This document shows, one piece after another, positions 13,011 through 20,462 of a stretch of DNA of 21,112 bases. This DNA comes from an uncultured Clostridia bacterium. GTDB taxonomy: Bacteria > Bacillota > Clostridia > Oscillospirales > Oscillospiraceae. A program made the translations under genes and the position numbers. The notes beneath the pieces were generated by a model. The model was not told where the DNA came from, did not search any database, and saw only the letters and a list, made by a program, of their open reading frames with translations. Positions within the stretch are counted from its first letter, which is position 1, and every line of letters starts with the position of its first letter. The DNA lies in the NCBI GenBank assembly GCA_937892865.1, contig CALBJG010000136.1:1-21112 (forward strand), read 5' to 3'.

Positions 13011-13785
13011 AAATTGTCTGCTTTATCTTTTTCTTTTGTGTCAGGTAGTATCCGCCGTAAAACGCGCCGATATACACCAAAAACAGCGCTACCACACTCA
13101 ACGGATAAAGCACCTGATTGCCGCCCACCAAATTATAGAGAATATCGTAAGGTGTGCCGTCGCCGGATACCAAAAACATATAATTATAATCTGCCAGCAT
13201 ATTGGCGGTATATGCCAATACGCAGAATGCCAGCAAGATGCCGAAGGTGATACCGATGTTGCATTTTTTCATACTTGCCATTCCGGATATGAGAATGTAA
13301 AGGGCAGCAAAGCCGGAGATGCAATGGGTGATGCCGGATACCACATTATCCAGGGACAGCACCGGGTATGCGCTGTAGTTTTGAGCGGCGCCGTATGTAC
13401 CCAGGATCGCCCCCAGGAGGCCGAAAATACTCACGAAATCCAATGCTGCCTCTTTGATTCGGCCTTTGGAAAACGCCGCCAGTGGTATGGTGATCAACTG
13501 GATACTGCACAAAAACAGCGGCAGATTGTAGAGGATCGGTTCAAAACTCTCACTGCGGATACACAGCACTGTGATCTTGAAAATTTCAAAGGCATCGATC
13601 AGGATCGCTGCCCAGATCAGGGCTTTATTCTTCCCGGAAAGGTCTTTGTTCCGGTTGCGGATACCCAGAATCACAGCCAGCAGGATCATCACCGCCACCA
13701 ACCCGGTAACGAATGTCAGATGCTGCCAGGAGTAAGCCCCTTCCGCCGGGCGGGAATAGCCGCCGATACCCAAAAATTCCCTCAT
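13009..13785 (-). CDS. YwaF-like integral membrane protein (paralogue B)
   Basis: 258 aa, about seven membrane helices. It aligns collinearly with the protein at 10997-11764: LPLFLC (88-93, Cys93) against LPITVC (Cys93), GITHCISGF (His154) against FWAEH (His150), and NYMFLVSGDGTPYDIL (201-216) against NYLFMAKPEDTPSILDIL. Sequence identity elsewhere is low, so this is a diverged paralogue and family assignment is less certain than for paralogue A. The ATG at 13785 has GAGGTG upstream and its own promoter. It probably forms a two-gene transcript with the YhhN-like gene. Confidence 0.7.
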   Translation of the reverse strand: MREFLGIGGYSRPAEGAYSWQHLTFVTGLVAVMILLAVILGIRNRNKDLSGKNKALIWAAILIDAFEIFKITVLCIRSESFEPILYNLPLFLCSIQLITIPLAAFSKGRIKEAALDFVSIFGLLGAILGTYGAAQNYSAYPVLSLDNVVSGITHCISGFAALYILISGMASMKKCNIGITFGILLAFCVLAYTANMLADYNYMFLVSGDGTPYDILYNLVGGNQVLYPLSVVALFLVYIGAFYGGYYLTQKKKIKQTI

Positions 13786-13814
13786 AATACACCTCTTGTC
13801 GTATTCTGTGTGGT

Positions 13815-13844
13815 ATTATAGCAGAAATTCTCGAATTTTGTCGA
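13815..13844 (-). promoter_or_regulatory. Promoter of paralogue B and the yhhN-like gene
   Basis: Leftward TCGACA (13839-13844), 18 bp, TATAAT (13815-13820) with an extended -10 TGC. Confidence 0.7.
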
Positions 13845-14070
13845 TTTTAGGGGAAATATAAGATTTTCTTAAGATTTTTCTTTCGTTTTTTTAAAATTTC
13901 TCCGCTTTTCTTATGCTCTGCGTCATTTCAGGAGGGCATATTGCCTTTTTTATCCTATGTGTTTTTTTGTAAAAATTCCCCAAAAAACACAGATTATTCA
14001 GGTAAAACACCCGTAAAAAGGACGAATCTGCTGCAAAGGGCGAAAATTTTTCATTTTTTTAATTTTTTCT
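13845..14070. other. AT-rich intergenic stretch with one inverted repeat
   Basis: The 355-bp gap 13786-14140 holds two divergent promoters at its ends and no supported gene. The middle is rich in T and A runs. TGTGTTTTTT (13958-13967) and AAAAAACACA (13982-13991) form a 10-bp inverted repeat with a 14-nt loop, which could be an operator or a remnant terminator. Nothing else is recognisable. Confidence 0.5.
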
Positions 14071-14071
14071 G

Positions 14072-14100
14072 TTGAAAGACAAGTGTCTTTGTGCTATAAT
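14072..14100 (+). promoter_or_regulatory. Promoter with internal palindrome for the 14141 gene
   Basis: TTGAAA (14072-14077), 17 bp, TATAAT (14095-14100) with extended -10 TGC. The spacer holds AAAGACA (14075-14081) and TGTCTTT (14084-14090), perfect 7-bp arms separated by 2 bp, the geometry of a repressor operator. Confidence 0.8.
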
Positions 14101-14140
14101 ACACTAACTCGTTGAATTACTTTAGAACGGAGTCACGGTA

Positions 14141-14680
14141 TTGGGTTATCGGGAATTTGCAAAAGACTACACGATTGAATATGTGGACCGTCCGGGACAT
14201 AAACGCCCGAAGGCGGTAAGGGTCTATGTAGGTCCCTGGTATCGATTTACAGAATCTCCGGAGAAGATCCGTTTTCTCAAGTGGTTCTATCTGATCGGCC
14301 TTGCCGTGATCGCAGCGCTGTTACTGATCCCTATGAGCATCGACTGCACCTTCACCCGCATATGGTATATTCAGGTGCCTGCCGTAGCAGCCTGGATCCC
14401 CTGGATATTCGCCGCCTGCGCCACCTGGCGTCTGTGGACGGCAAAAGAAAAGGTGACCCGGGAACACAACGCCTTGTTAGGCGCCCGTATGAACGGCGCG
14501 TGTCTTTTCCTGATGGGTTTGTGTATGGTCAGTTTTGCAGGCTGTCTTTATGCCACCACCGGACACACCCCGGAAACAGTGGACTATGTGATCTGTTCCT
14601 GCTTTATGCTCTCCGGCATCTGCGGCATTGCCCTTTTTTCCAAGCGCAAGGGTTTGGATATGGTAAGAATCGAGTCTTGA
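14141..14680 (+). CDS. Four-helix membrane protein of unknown function
   Basis: 179 aa, family not recognised. A hydrophilic N-terminus of about 44 residues (EYVDRPGHKRPKAVRVYVG) is followed by four predicted membrane helices at about 45-64, 73-96, 117-138 and 146-164, with short loops and a short basic tail. The start is TTG at 14141, with CGGAG about 8 nt upstream; no ATG is available nearby. It has a strong promoter with a palindrome inside it and is followed by three hairpins before the peptide transporter genes. No catalytic motif is visible. Being upstream of the transporter it may be an accessory or an independent gene. Confidence 0.75.
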   Translation: MGYREFAKDYTIEYVDRPGHKRPKAVRVYVGPWYRFTESPEKIRFLKWFYLIGLAVIAALLLIPMSIDCTFTRIWYIQVPAVAAWIPWIFAACATWRLWTAKEKVTREHNALLGARMNGACLFLMGLCMVSFAGCLYATTGHTPETVDYVICSCFMLSGICGIALFSKRKGLDMVRIES

Positions 14681-14697
14681 CAAGATTTTTTAATAGG

Positions 14698-14752
14698 AGA
14701 AGCAGGCATGCCTGCTTCTGCGTGGATGCGTAGCATCCACGGCGCTTTTGCG
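14698..14752 (+). terminator. Three consecutive hairpins after the 14141 gene
   Basis: A perfect 22-bp palindrome (14698-14719, arms AGAAGCAGGCA / TGCCTGCTTCT), then CGTGGATGC-GTA-GCATCCACG (14721-14741), then CGC-TTTT-GCG (14743-14752). A short T stretch occurs only inside the last, so termination is likely but not classical. Confidence 0.6.
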
Positions 14753-14761
14753 TATATATAT

Positions 14762-14789
14762 TATAATGTATATTTTTCGGTATGACCGA
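14762..14789 (+). promoter_or_regulatory. Possible promoter and operator of the peptide transporter operon
   Basis: TATAAT at 14762-14767 without a convincing -35. An inverted repeat TCGGT-ATG-ACCGA (14777-14789) follows at the expected transcription start. It could be a regulated start site, but the case is weak. Confidence 0.35.
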
Positions 14790-14820
14790 TGAATATAAAA
14801 TTGTTAGGAGGAATTGTGAA

Positions 14821-17124
14821 ATGAAATCCACCACCATTAAGCTGTTGGCTCTGCTGTTGGCTCTGGTTATGGTTCTCGGCGCATTCGCCGGTTGTGCCAA
14901 GCCCGAGACTCCCGCCGGCAATGAGACCACCGGCAGCAAGAACAACGAAGACCCCGCACCCGAAACCGCAGACACCTTGGTGTTTGCCAACGACTACATG
15001 TCCCAGAAGTTCAGCCCCTTCTTTGCTGACACTTCCTACGACCAGGATGCCGCTGGTATGACCCAGGTCTCCCTGCTGACCTCTGACCGTGAAGGCAATG
15101 TTGTCCTGAACGGCAAGGACGGCGTAGTTATCCCCTACAACGGCACTGACTACACCTACAACTCCCTGGCAAACTGTGTGATCACCGAGAACGCAGACGG
15201 CACTGTTACTTACGCTATCGATATGCGTAACGACGTGACCTTCTCCGACGGTGAAAAGCTGACCGCTGACGACGTCATCTTCTCTATGTACGTTCTGTCT
15301 GACCCCACTTACGACGGTTCTTCCACTCTGTACTCCCAGGCTATCGTGGGTATGGAAGAGTACCGCGCAGGTATGGACACCCTGTTCAACCTGATCTGCG
15401 CTGCAGGCCGTGAGAACACTGACTACACCTACTGGGATGAGGCTACTCAGACTGCTTTCTGGGCTGACGTAGACCAGGCTGGTGAGCAGTTCGCTCAGGA
15501 GATCGTTGACTACTGCATCGCTGCAGGTTACGGCAAAGTCGTATCCGAGGCTGCTGCTGCATGGGGCTTCGCAGGTCTGGCTGCTGACGCTACCGCTGCT
15601 GACTTCTTCGATGCTCTGTTTGCCGCTTACGAAGGCGATCTGGCTGAGATGAGTTCCGTTGAGTCCGCAGGCACTTCCCTGTTCGACTTCATGGAAAACT
15701 ACGACAAGTACACCATCGGTGTTTCTACCGGCGACGGCGCTGCCAACATCTCCGGTATCAAGAAGACCGGCGACTACTCCCTGGAGATCACTGTCGCTAA
15801 GATCGACCCCACCTTCATCTATCAGCTGACCCTGGCTGTTGCTCCTATGCACTACTACGGCGACGCTGCCAAGTACGACTACGAGAACAACTCCTTTGGT
15901 TTCCCCAAGGGCGATCTGTCCTCCGTCCGTGCTAAGACCACCACTCCTCTGGGCGCTGGCCCCTACAAGTATGTCTCCTACGAGAACAACGTTCTGTCCT
16001 TCGAGGCTAACGCTACTTACTTCCTGGGCGCTCCCAAGATCAAGTACTTCAAGATGCAGGGCGTCGGTTCTTCCGATAAGGTCACCGGTATGACCACCGA
16101 CCTGTTCGACGTTACCGTTCCCAACTTCAACGATGATGACATCGCTGCTATCAAGAAGCACAACCCCAATGGCGAGCTGGTTGGCGACAAGCTGACTACC
16201 CTCACCACCGACTTCCTGGGCTACGGCTACATCGGTATCAATGCTGACAACGTGAAGGTCGGCGACGACAAGGCAAGCGACACTTCCAAGGCTCTGCGCC
16301 GCGCACTGGCAACTCTGCTGGCTGTTTACCGTGAGCCCGTTGTTTACGCTTACTACGGCGACCGCGCTTCCATCATTCAGTACCCCATCTCCAACACCTC
16401 TTGGGCTGCTCCGAAGCCCGCTGACGAGGGTTACAACCTGGCTTACTCCAAGAACGCTGCCGGCGAAGTGGTTATCACTGCTGACATGACCCAGGAGGAG
16501 AAGGTTGTTGCTGCTAAGGCTGCTGCCAAGACTCTGTTCGAGGCTGCCGGCTACACCTTCGGCGCTGACGGCAAGTGCACTGCTGCTCCCGAGGGCGCTG
16601 CTAAGTCCTGGGAGATCATCATCCCCGCTGACGGCGTTGGCGATCACCCCGCTTACGGCATCCTGACCGAGACCAAGAATGCTCTGCAGGAGATCGGCCT
16701 GGATCTGATCATCAACGACCCCGCTGACTCCAACGAGTTGTGGGATGCTCTGGATGCTGGCACCTGCGATATGTGGGCTGCTGCATGGGGCGCTACTCCC
16801 GATCCCGATATGTATCAGGTTTACCACTCCACCAACGTCCACGGTCTGGAAGGCTCTTCCAACTCCAACCACTACGGCATCCAGTCCGCTGAGTTGGATA
16901 AGTTGATCATGGACGGCCGTTCCTCCACCGATCAGGCATTCCGTAAGGCAACCTACAAGGCTGCTCTGGAACTGCTGATGGATTGGGGCGTTGAGATCCC
17001 CACCTACCAGAGACAGGAAGCTACCCTGGTCTCCACCGAGCGTGTCAACATCGACACCATCCCCGGCGACCTGACTCCCTACTACGGCTGGCTGGCCGAG
17101 GTCCACACCCTGGAGATGAACTAA
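14821..17124 (+). CDS. Peptide-type ABC transporter substrate-binding lipoprotein (SBP_bac_5), enlarged
   Basis: 767 aa, well above the 520-600 usual for DppA/OppA proteins. The signal peptide ends in the lipobox GAFAGC with Cys25 lipidated, then a Thr/Asn/Pro-rich linker. The family segment VTFSDGEKLTADDVIFSM (139-156) is clear. Roughly residues 178-300 are an extra, mainly acidic and Ala-rich stretch before ISGIKKTGDYSLEITV resumes the normal fold. GAGPYKYVSYENN and the C-terminal AAWGATPDPDMYQVYHS are also typical. The ATG at 14821 with AGGAGG upstream is preferred over an earlier in-frame ATG (14782) that would precede the signal peptide. Codon bias is extreme, suggesting abundant expression. 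It precedes two permeases and an ATPase. Confidence 0.92.
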   Translation: MKSTTIKLLALLLALVMVLGAFAGCAKPETPAGNETTGSKNNEDPAPETADTLVFANDYMSQKFSPFFADTSYDQDAAGMTQVSLLTSDREGNVVLNGKDGVVIPYNGTDYTYNSLANCVITENADGTVTYAIDMRNDVTFSDGEKLTADDVIFSMYVLSDPTYDGSSTLYSQAIVGMEEYRAGMDTLFNLICAAGRENTDYTYWDEATQTAFWADVDQAGEQFAQEIVDYCIAAGYGKVVSEAAAAWGFAGLAADATAADFFDALFAAYEGDLAEMSSVESAGTSLFDFMENYDKYTIGVSTGDGAANISGIKKTGDYSLEITVAKIDPTFIYQLTLAVAPMHYYGDAAKYDYENNSFGFPKGDLSSVRAKTTTPLGAGPYKYVSYENNVLSFEANATYFLGAPKIKYFKMQGVGSSDKVTGMTTDLFDVTVPNFNDDDIAAIKKHNPNGELVGDKLTTLTTDFLGYGYIGINADNVKVGDDKASDTSKALRRALATLLAVYREPVVYAYYGDRASIIQYPISNTSWAAPKPADEGYNLAYSKNAAGEVVITADMTQEEKVVAAKAAAKTLFEAAGYTFGADGKCTAAPEGAAKSWEIIIPADGVGDHPAYGILTETKNALQEIGLDLIINDPADSNELWDALDAGTCDMWAAAWGATPDPDMYQVYHSTNVHGLEGSSNSNHYGIQSAELDKLIMDGRSSTDQAFRKATYKAALELLMDWGVEIPTYQRQEATLVSTERVNIDTIPGDLTPYYGWLAEVHTLEMN

Positions 17125-17380
17125 TTCCATCCTTTTTGGAATTATAATTTCTGAAACTTAATGCAATCGCAGCCATGGGCGGAGAAATCCGCTCATGGTT
17201 TGCGTTGTCTTAAAGGACAACCCCTGTTTGGGCTGTTTTTCAAAAAACACCCTTGAACACACAAATCTGCACTTGGTTTTTTAAGCAAATGCAGATTTGC
17301 TTGCTCAGGTACGACCGCAGTTACTCTGCGTATAGCAAAACGTTCCACGAAGCGAGAAAAATCTTGAAAATGGTGATATA
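17125..17380 (+). other. Structured 256-bp spacer between binding protein and permease genes
   Basis: No supported gene. Several potential RNA stems: AATTCC/GGAATT just after the stop; an imperfect long stem around GCCATGGGCGGA-GAAA-TCCGCTCATGG (about 17173-17201); GTTGTC/GACAAC; AAATCTGC/GCAGATTT competing with GCAAAT/ATTTGC (about 17272-17302); and CGCAG/CTGCG (about 17318-17332). The following permease has only a weak ribosome binding site. The layout fits differential expression of lipoprotein and membrane subunits or a structured control element. Confidence 0.5.
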
Positions 17381-18373
17381 ATGGGTAAATTTATATTAAA
17401 ACGAGTTCTTTTGTCCATTGTCATTTTGTTCTGCGTTATGCTGATCATCTACACACTGATGCACAGCCTGCCCACGAACTACATAGAGACAATGGCCCAA
17501 CAACTTGCCCAGCGCCCCGGCGGCAATAAGTCCGCGGCGGAATGGCTGGCAGATCTGAATGCCAAGTACGGTATGGACCAGGGCATTATTGGCGGTTTCT
17601 TCACCTGGATGAAGTCTGCCATCGTGGGCGATTTCGGCGTCAGTTGGGTACATAATGTGCCTGCTACCGAGAAGTTTGCCGATGTCATTGGCGTCAGTTT
17701 TGTTCTGGGCGCGGTTTCTATGTTCTTTGAGATCCTGATCGCGATCCCTCTGGGCGTTCTGGCTGCCAAGCGGCAATACGGCGCTGTGGACTATACCGTT
17801 ACGGTTGTGGCGCTGGTGGGTATTTCTATGCCTACCTTCTTCGTGGCAACATTACTGAAACTGGTATTCGGCGTATATTTAGGATGGTTTGAGATCACCG
17901 GTCTGACCTCCGCCCGGTACTATGATACCTTGTCCGACTTTGGTAAGATCATGAACCAGGCATGGCACTTGGTACTGCCTGCCATTACCATCATTATCAT
18001 TTCCATCGGCGGTCTGATGCGCTATACCCGTACCAATATGCTGGAAGTGCTGAATGCTGACTACATCCGCACCGCCCGTGCAAAGGGTCTGCCGGAAAAG
18101 AAAGTCATCAATTACCACGCTTTCCGCAACACTTTGATCCCCGTTGTCACCATTCTGGGCGGCAGCCTGCCCAGTTTGTTCTCCGGCGCGCTGATCACGG
18201 AGCAGTTGTTTTCCATCCCCGGTATCGGTTACACCGCCTACCAGTCTATGATCGTGGGCGACATTCCCTTTACCATGTTCTATCTGTCCTTTATGGCAAT
18301 TTTGACGCTTTTGGGCAACCTGATCGCGGACGTTTTGTACGCGGTGGTTGATCCCCGTGTGCGTCTGAGTTAA
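17381..18373 (+). CDS. Peptide-type ABC transporter permease, DppB/OppB type
   Basis: 330 aa, six predicted membrane helices, normal length for DppB. The N-terminus MGKFILKRVLLSIVILFCVM and the IYTLMHSLP segment are typical of the family, and ADYIRTARAKGLPEKKV (about 226-242) is the EAA-type loop that contacts the ATPase. LFSGALITEQLFSIPGIG and the C-terminal ADVLYAVVDPRVRLS also fit. The start at 17381 has only GGTGA at close spacing, much weaker than the neighbouring genes, but no alternative start is in frame because a stop lies just upstream. It is followed after 12 bp by the second permease. Confidence 0.93.
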   Translation: MGKFILKRVLLSIVILFCVMLIIYTLMHSLPTNYIETMAQQLAQRPGGNKSAAEWLADLNAKYGMDQGIIGGFFTWMKSAIVGDFGVSWVHNVPATEKFADVIGVSFVLGAVSMFFEILIAIPLGVLAAKRQYGAVDYTVTVVALVGISMPTFFVATLLKLVFGVYLGWFEITGLTSARYYDTLSDFGKIMNQAWHLVLPAITIIIISIGGLMRYTRTNMLEVLNADYIRTARAKGLPEKKVINYHAFRNTLIPVVTILGGSLPSLFSGALITEQLFSIPGIGYTAYQSMIVGDIPFTMFYLSFMAILTLLGNLIADVLYAVVDPRVRLS

Positions 18374-18385
18374 GGAGGTTGCGCT

Positions 18386-20449
18386 ATGGAAAAACGTAAT
18401 TTTAACGAAGCCCTGAAGCAGCGCGAACTCCGGGAACGGGCAGAAAACGCGCGTCGCAGCGGCGAAAATGAAATGACGCTGGACGATGCCGCCCGTGTCA
18501 AAGTCCTCAGCCCCGGTATGCTGGTTTTCAAGCGGTTTATCCGCAACAAACTGGCGATCGTCGGTTCTGCAATTCTGATCGTTATGTTCCTGTTCGCTTT
18601 CCTGGGACCTTATTTCTACAAATATGAGCAGACCCAGGTATTCAATGCTTACAAGGAACTGAATATCAACTATGCCAACGCGGAAGAGCGTACCGAGTAT
18701 ACGGTATACACCGCAGAAGATCTGGGCATCAGCACCACCACCAAGAATCTGTTCAACTCCATCGTTCTGAAAATGGAAGAAAATCAGCAGACCCAGTATG
18801 TGATGCAGGATGCCACCACCGGTCTGACCGTTTTGGTGGAAAAGCAGGGTGACAACATCTACACCATGTCTGTCAATGAGCCTGCTGAAATCGGTACTTT
18901 CACCCTGGAGAATATCGGTAAGTACAACACCAAGTTCAAAAAGGTCGCCTATACCGGCGAGGCAATGGACGCTTCCTTTGACCAGGCTGTTGCCGACGCG
19001 GTAAACAATGGTCTGAATCAGTTTGAGTATGAAGGCAATGTCTATCTGCTCCAGGAAGGCGTCAACGCCCGGGAAAAGATCGTTATGGGTACCAGCGGCG
19101 GCGCTGTTGACTATGTTGGCGAAAATCTGGGCGCAGAATTTGATTCTCTGGTTGCCCAGTGCGTTCTGGAGGGCAACACCGGCTTTACCTTTGCAGATTC
19201 TCTGTATACCGTAACTGCCGGTAACGACGGTTCTTACCACATCACCGGCTTGGGTGAGAGCAAACTCTCCTATGTGGCATCTCCCTTTGTTTTTGACACC
19301 GTTACCCCCGGCACCAAACTGTCTGATGCCTTTAAAGTCAACGCATTGCTGGCGATCTACGGCGAGGGCAAGTTCTCCGCTGACGGCGTGGACTACACCG
19401 TGGTAAAAGACGGCGACGATATCGCCATCAACACCGCAGATGGCAAGGCTTTCTCCGCTGTTTCCACCTTCGTTGTCCGCCGTTTCAACGGTGAAGACAC
19501 TCTGGATATCGCTTTTAAGAACATCACTCGTGATGTGGTTGCCAAGATGGAGGCTGAAAACCTCTCCTCTGCTACCTTCACTTACAAAATTCCCCAGTTG
19601 GACGAAAACGGCCTGGTCCTCACCGATGAAAATGGCGAGGTCTTGCTGGTGGAGTCTGAACTGACGGTTTATGACAAAGTGACTGACTATGTGCTGGTCT
19701 GTGAGCAGTACACCAATATGATCGACCGTTTTGCCGCTCCCTCCGAAGACCACATCTTCGGTACTGACGGCGACGGCATGGACATTTTCGCCCGTATGAT
19801 GGCAGGTGGCCGCGTGTCCCTGCTGGTGGGCTTTGTGGTCGTGATTCTGGAGATCATTCTGGGTGTCATTATGGGTGGTCTTGCCGGCTACTTCGGTGGC
19901 TGGGTCGACAACCTGATCATGCGTTTGGTTGATATCTTCTACTGCATCCCCTCTATGCCCATTCTGATCATCATCGGCTCTATGCTGGATGCGCTGCGTC
20001 TGGAGCCTTACATCCGCTTGATGTGGTTGATGGCTGTTCTGGGCTTCCTGGGTTGGGCAAGTATTGCCCGTCTGGTCCGTGGTCAGATCCTGGCTCTTCG
20101 GGATCAGGACTTTATGGTCGCGACCGAAGCCACCGGCCTGCCGGTCAGACGGCGTATCTTCCGCCATCTGATCCCCAATGTTATGCCCCAGTTGATCGTT
20201 ACCGCTACCATGGGTCTGGGCAGCGTCATTCTGACTGAGTCCACCCTTTCCTTCCTGGGTCTGGGCGTGAAGCACCCCATGGCTACCTGGGGCACTATGA
20301 TCAACTCTGTGGCAACCAGCGCCCAGTCTATGATCACTTACACTTACATTTGGATTCCCGTGGGTCTGCTGATCTGTCTGACCGTTATCGCCTTTAACTT
20401 CGTAGGCGACGGTCTGAGAGATGCTTTCGATCCCAAGATGAAACGTTGA
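18386..20449 (+). CDS. Peptide-type ABC transporter permease, DppC type, with a large extracytoplasmic insertion
   Basis: 687 aa against about 290-320 for typical DppC/OppC. Residues 1-54 are hydrophilic, helix 1 is 55-76, then about 360 residues (79-440) with no hydrophobic helix are inserted before the standard core restarts at EDHIFGTDGDGMDIFARMM (454-472). The core has five helices, with the EAA loop QDFMVATEATGLPVRR (574-589) and the family end LSFLGLGVKHPMATWG. The insert lies between helix 1 and helix 2, so it should face outside, where the binding protein docks. It contains repeated units (see findings). The frame is open throughout and codon use does not change, so it is a real domain and not a sequencing join. 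The ATG at 18386 follows AAGGAGG, 12 bp after dppB. Confidence 0.93.
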   Translation: MEKRNFNEALKQRELRERAENARRSGENEMTLDDAARVKVLSPGMLVFKRFIRNKLAIVGSAILIVMFLFAFLGPYFYKYEQTQVFNAYKELNINYANAEERTEYTVYTAEDLGISTTTKNLFNSIVLKMEENQQTQYVMQDATTGLTVLVEKQGDNIYTMSVNEPAEIGTFTLENIGKYNTKFKKVAYTGEAMDASFDQAVADAVNNGLNQFEYEGNVYLLQEGVNAREKIVMGTSGGAVDYVGENLGAEFDSLVAQCVLEGNTGFTFADSLYTVTAGNDGSYHITGLGESKLSYVASPFVFDTVTPGTKLSDAFKVNALLAIYGEGKFSADGVDYTVVKDGDDIAINTADGKAFSAVSTFVVRRFNGEDTLDIAFKNITRDVVAKMEAENLSSATFTYKIPQLDENGLVLTDENGEVLLVESELTVYDKVTDYVLVCEQYTNMIDRFAAPSEDHIFGTDGDGMDIFARMMAGGRVSLLVGFVVVILEIILGVIMGGLAGYFGGWVDNLIMRLVDIFYCIPSMPILIIIGSMLDALRLEPYIRLMWLMAVLGFLGWASIARLVRGQILALRDQDFMVATEATGLPVRRRIFRHLIPNVMPQLIVTATMGLGSVILTESTLSFLGLGVKHPMATWGTMINSVATSAQSMITYTYIWIPVGLLICLTVIAFNFVGDGLRDAFDPKMKR

Positions 20450-20462
20450 GAGGGGTGGAAAT

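Noticed and set aside
13941..14075. 44-codon frame starting TTG after GGAGG in the AT-rich gap
   Set aside because: The ribosome-binding-like sequence is good, but the product is Phe/Lys-rich as expected from AT-rich DNA, no promoter is seen, and the frame ends within the next promoter. Too weak to call.
14761..17130. 789-codon open frame on the minus strand
   Set aside because: It is antisense to the peptide-binding lipoprotein, has no recognisable domain or signal sequence, and reads as low-complexity Val/Ser/Gly sequence produced by the codon bias of the sense gene.
17161..17257. Short frame starting ATG in the dppA-dppB spacer
   Set aside because: About 31 codons, no ribosome binding site, and it overlaps the predicted RNA stems.
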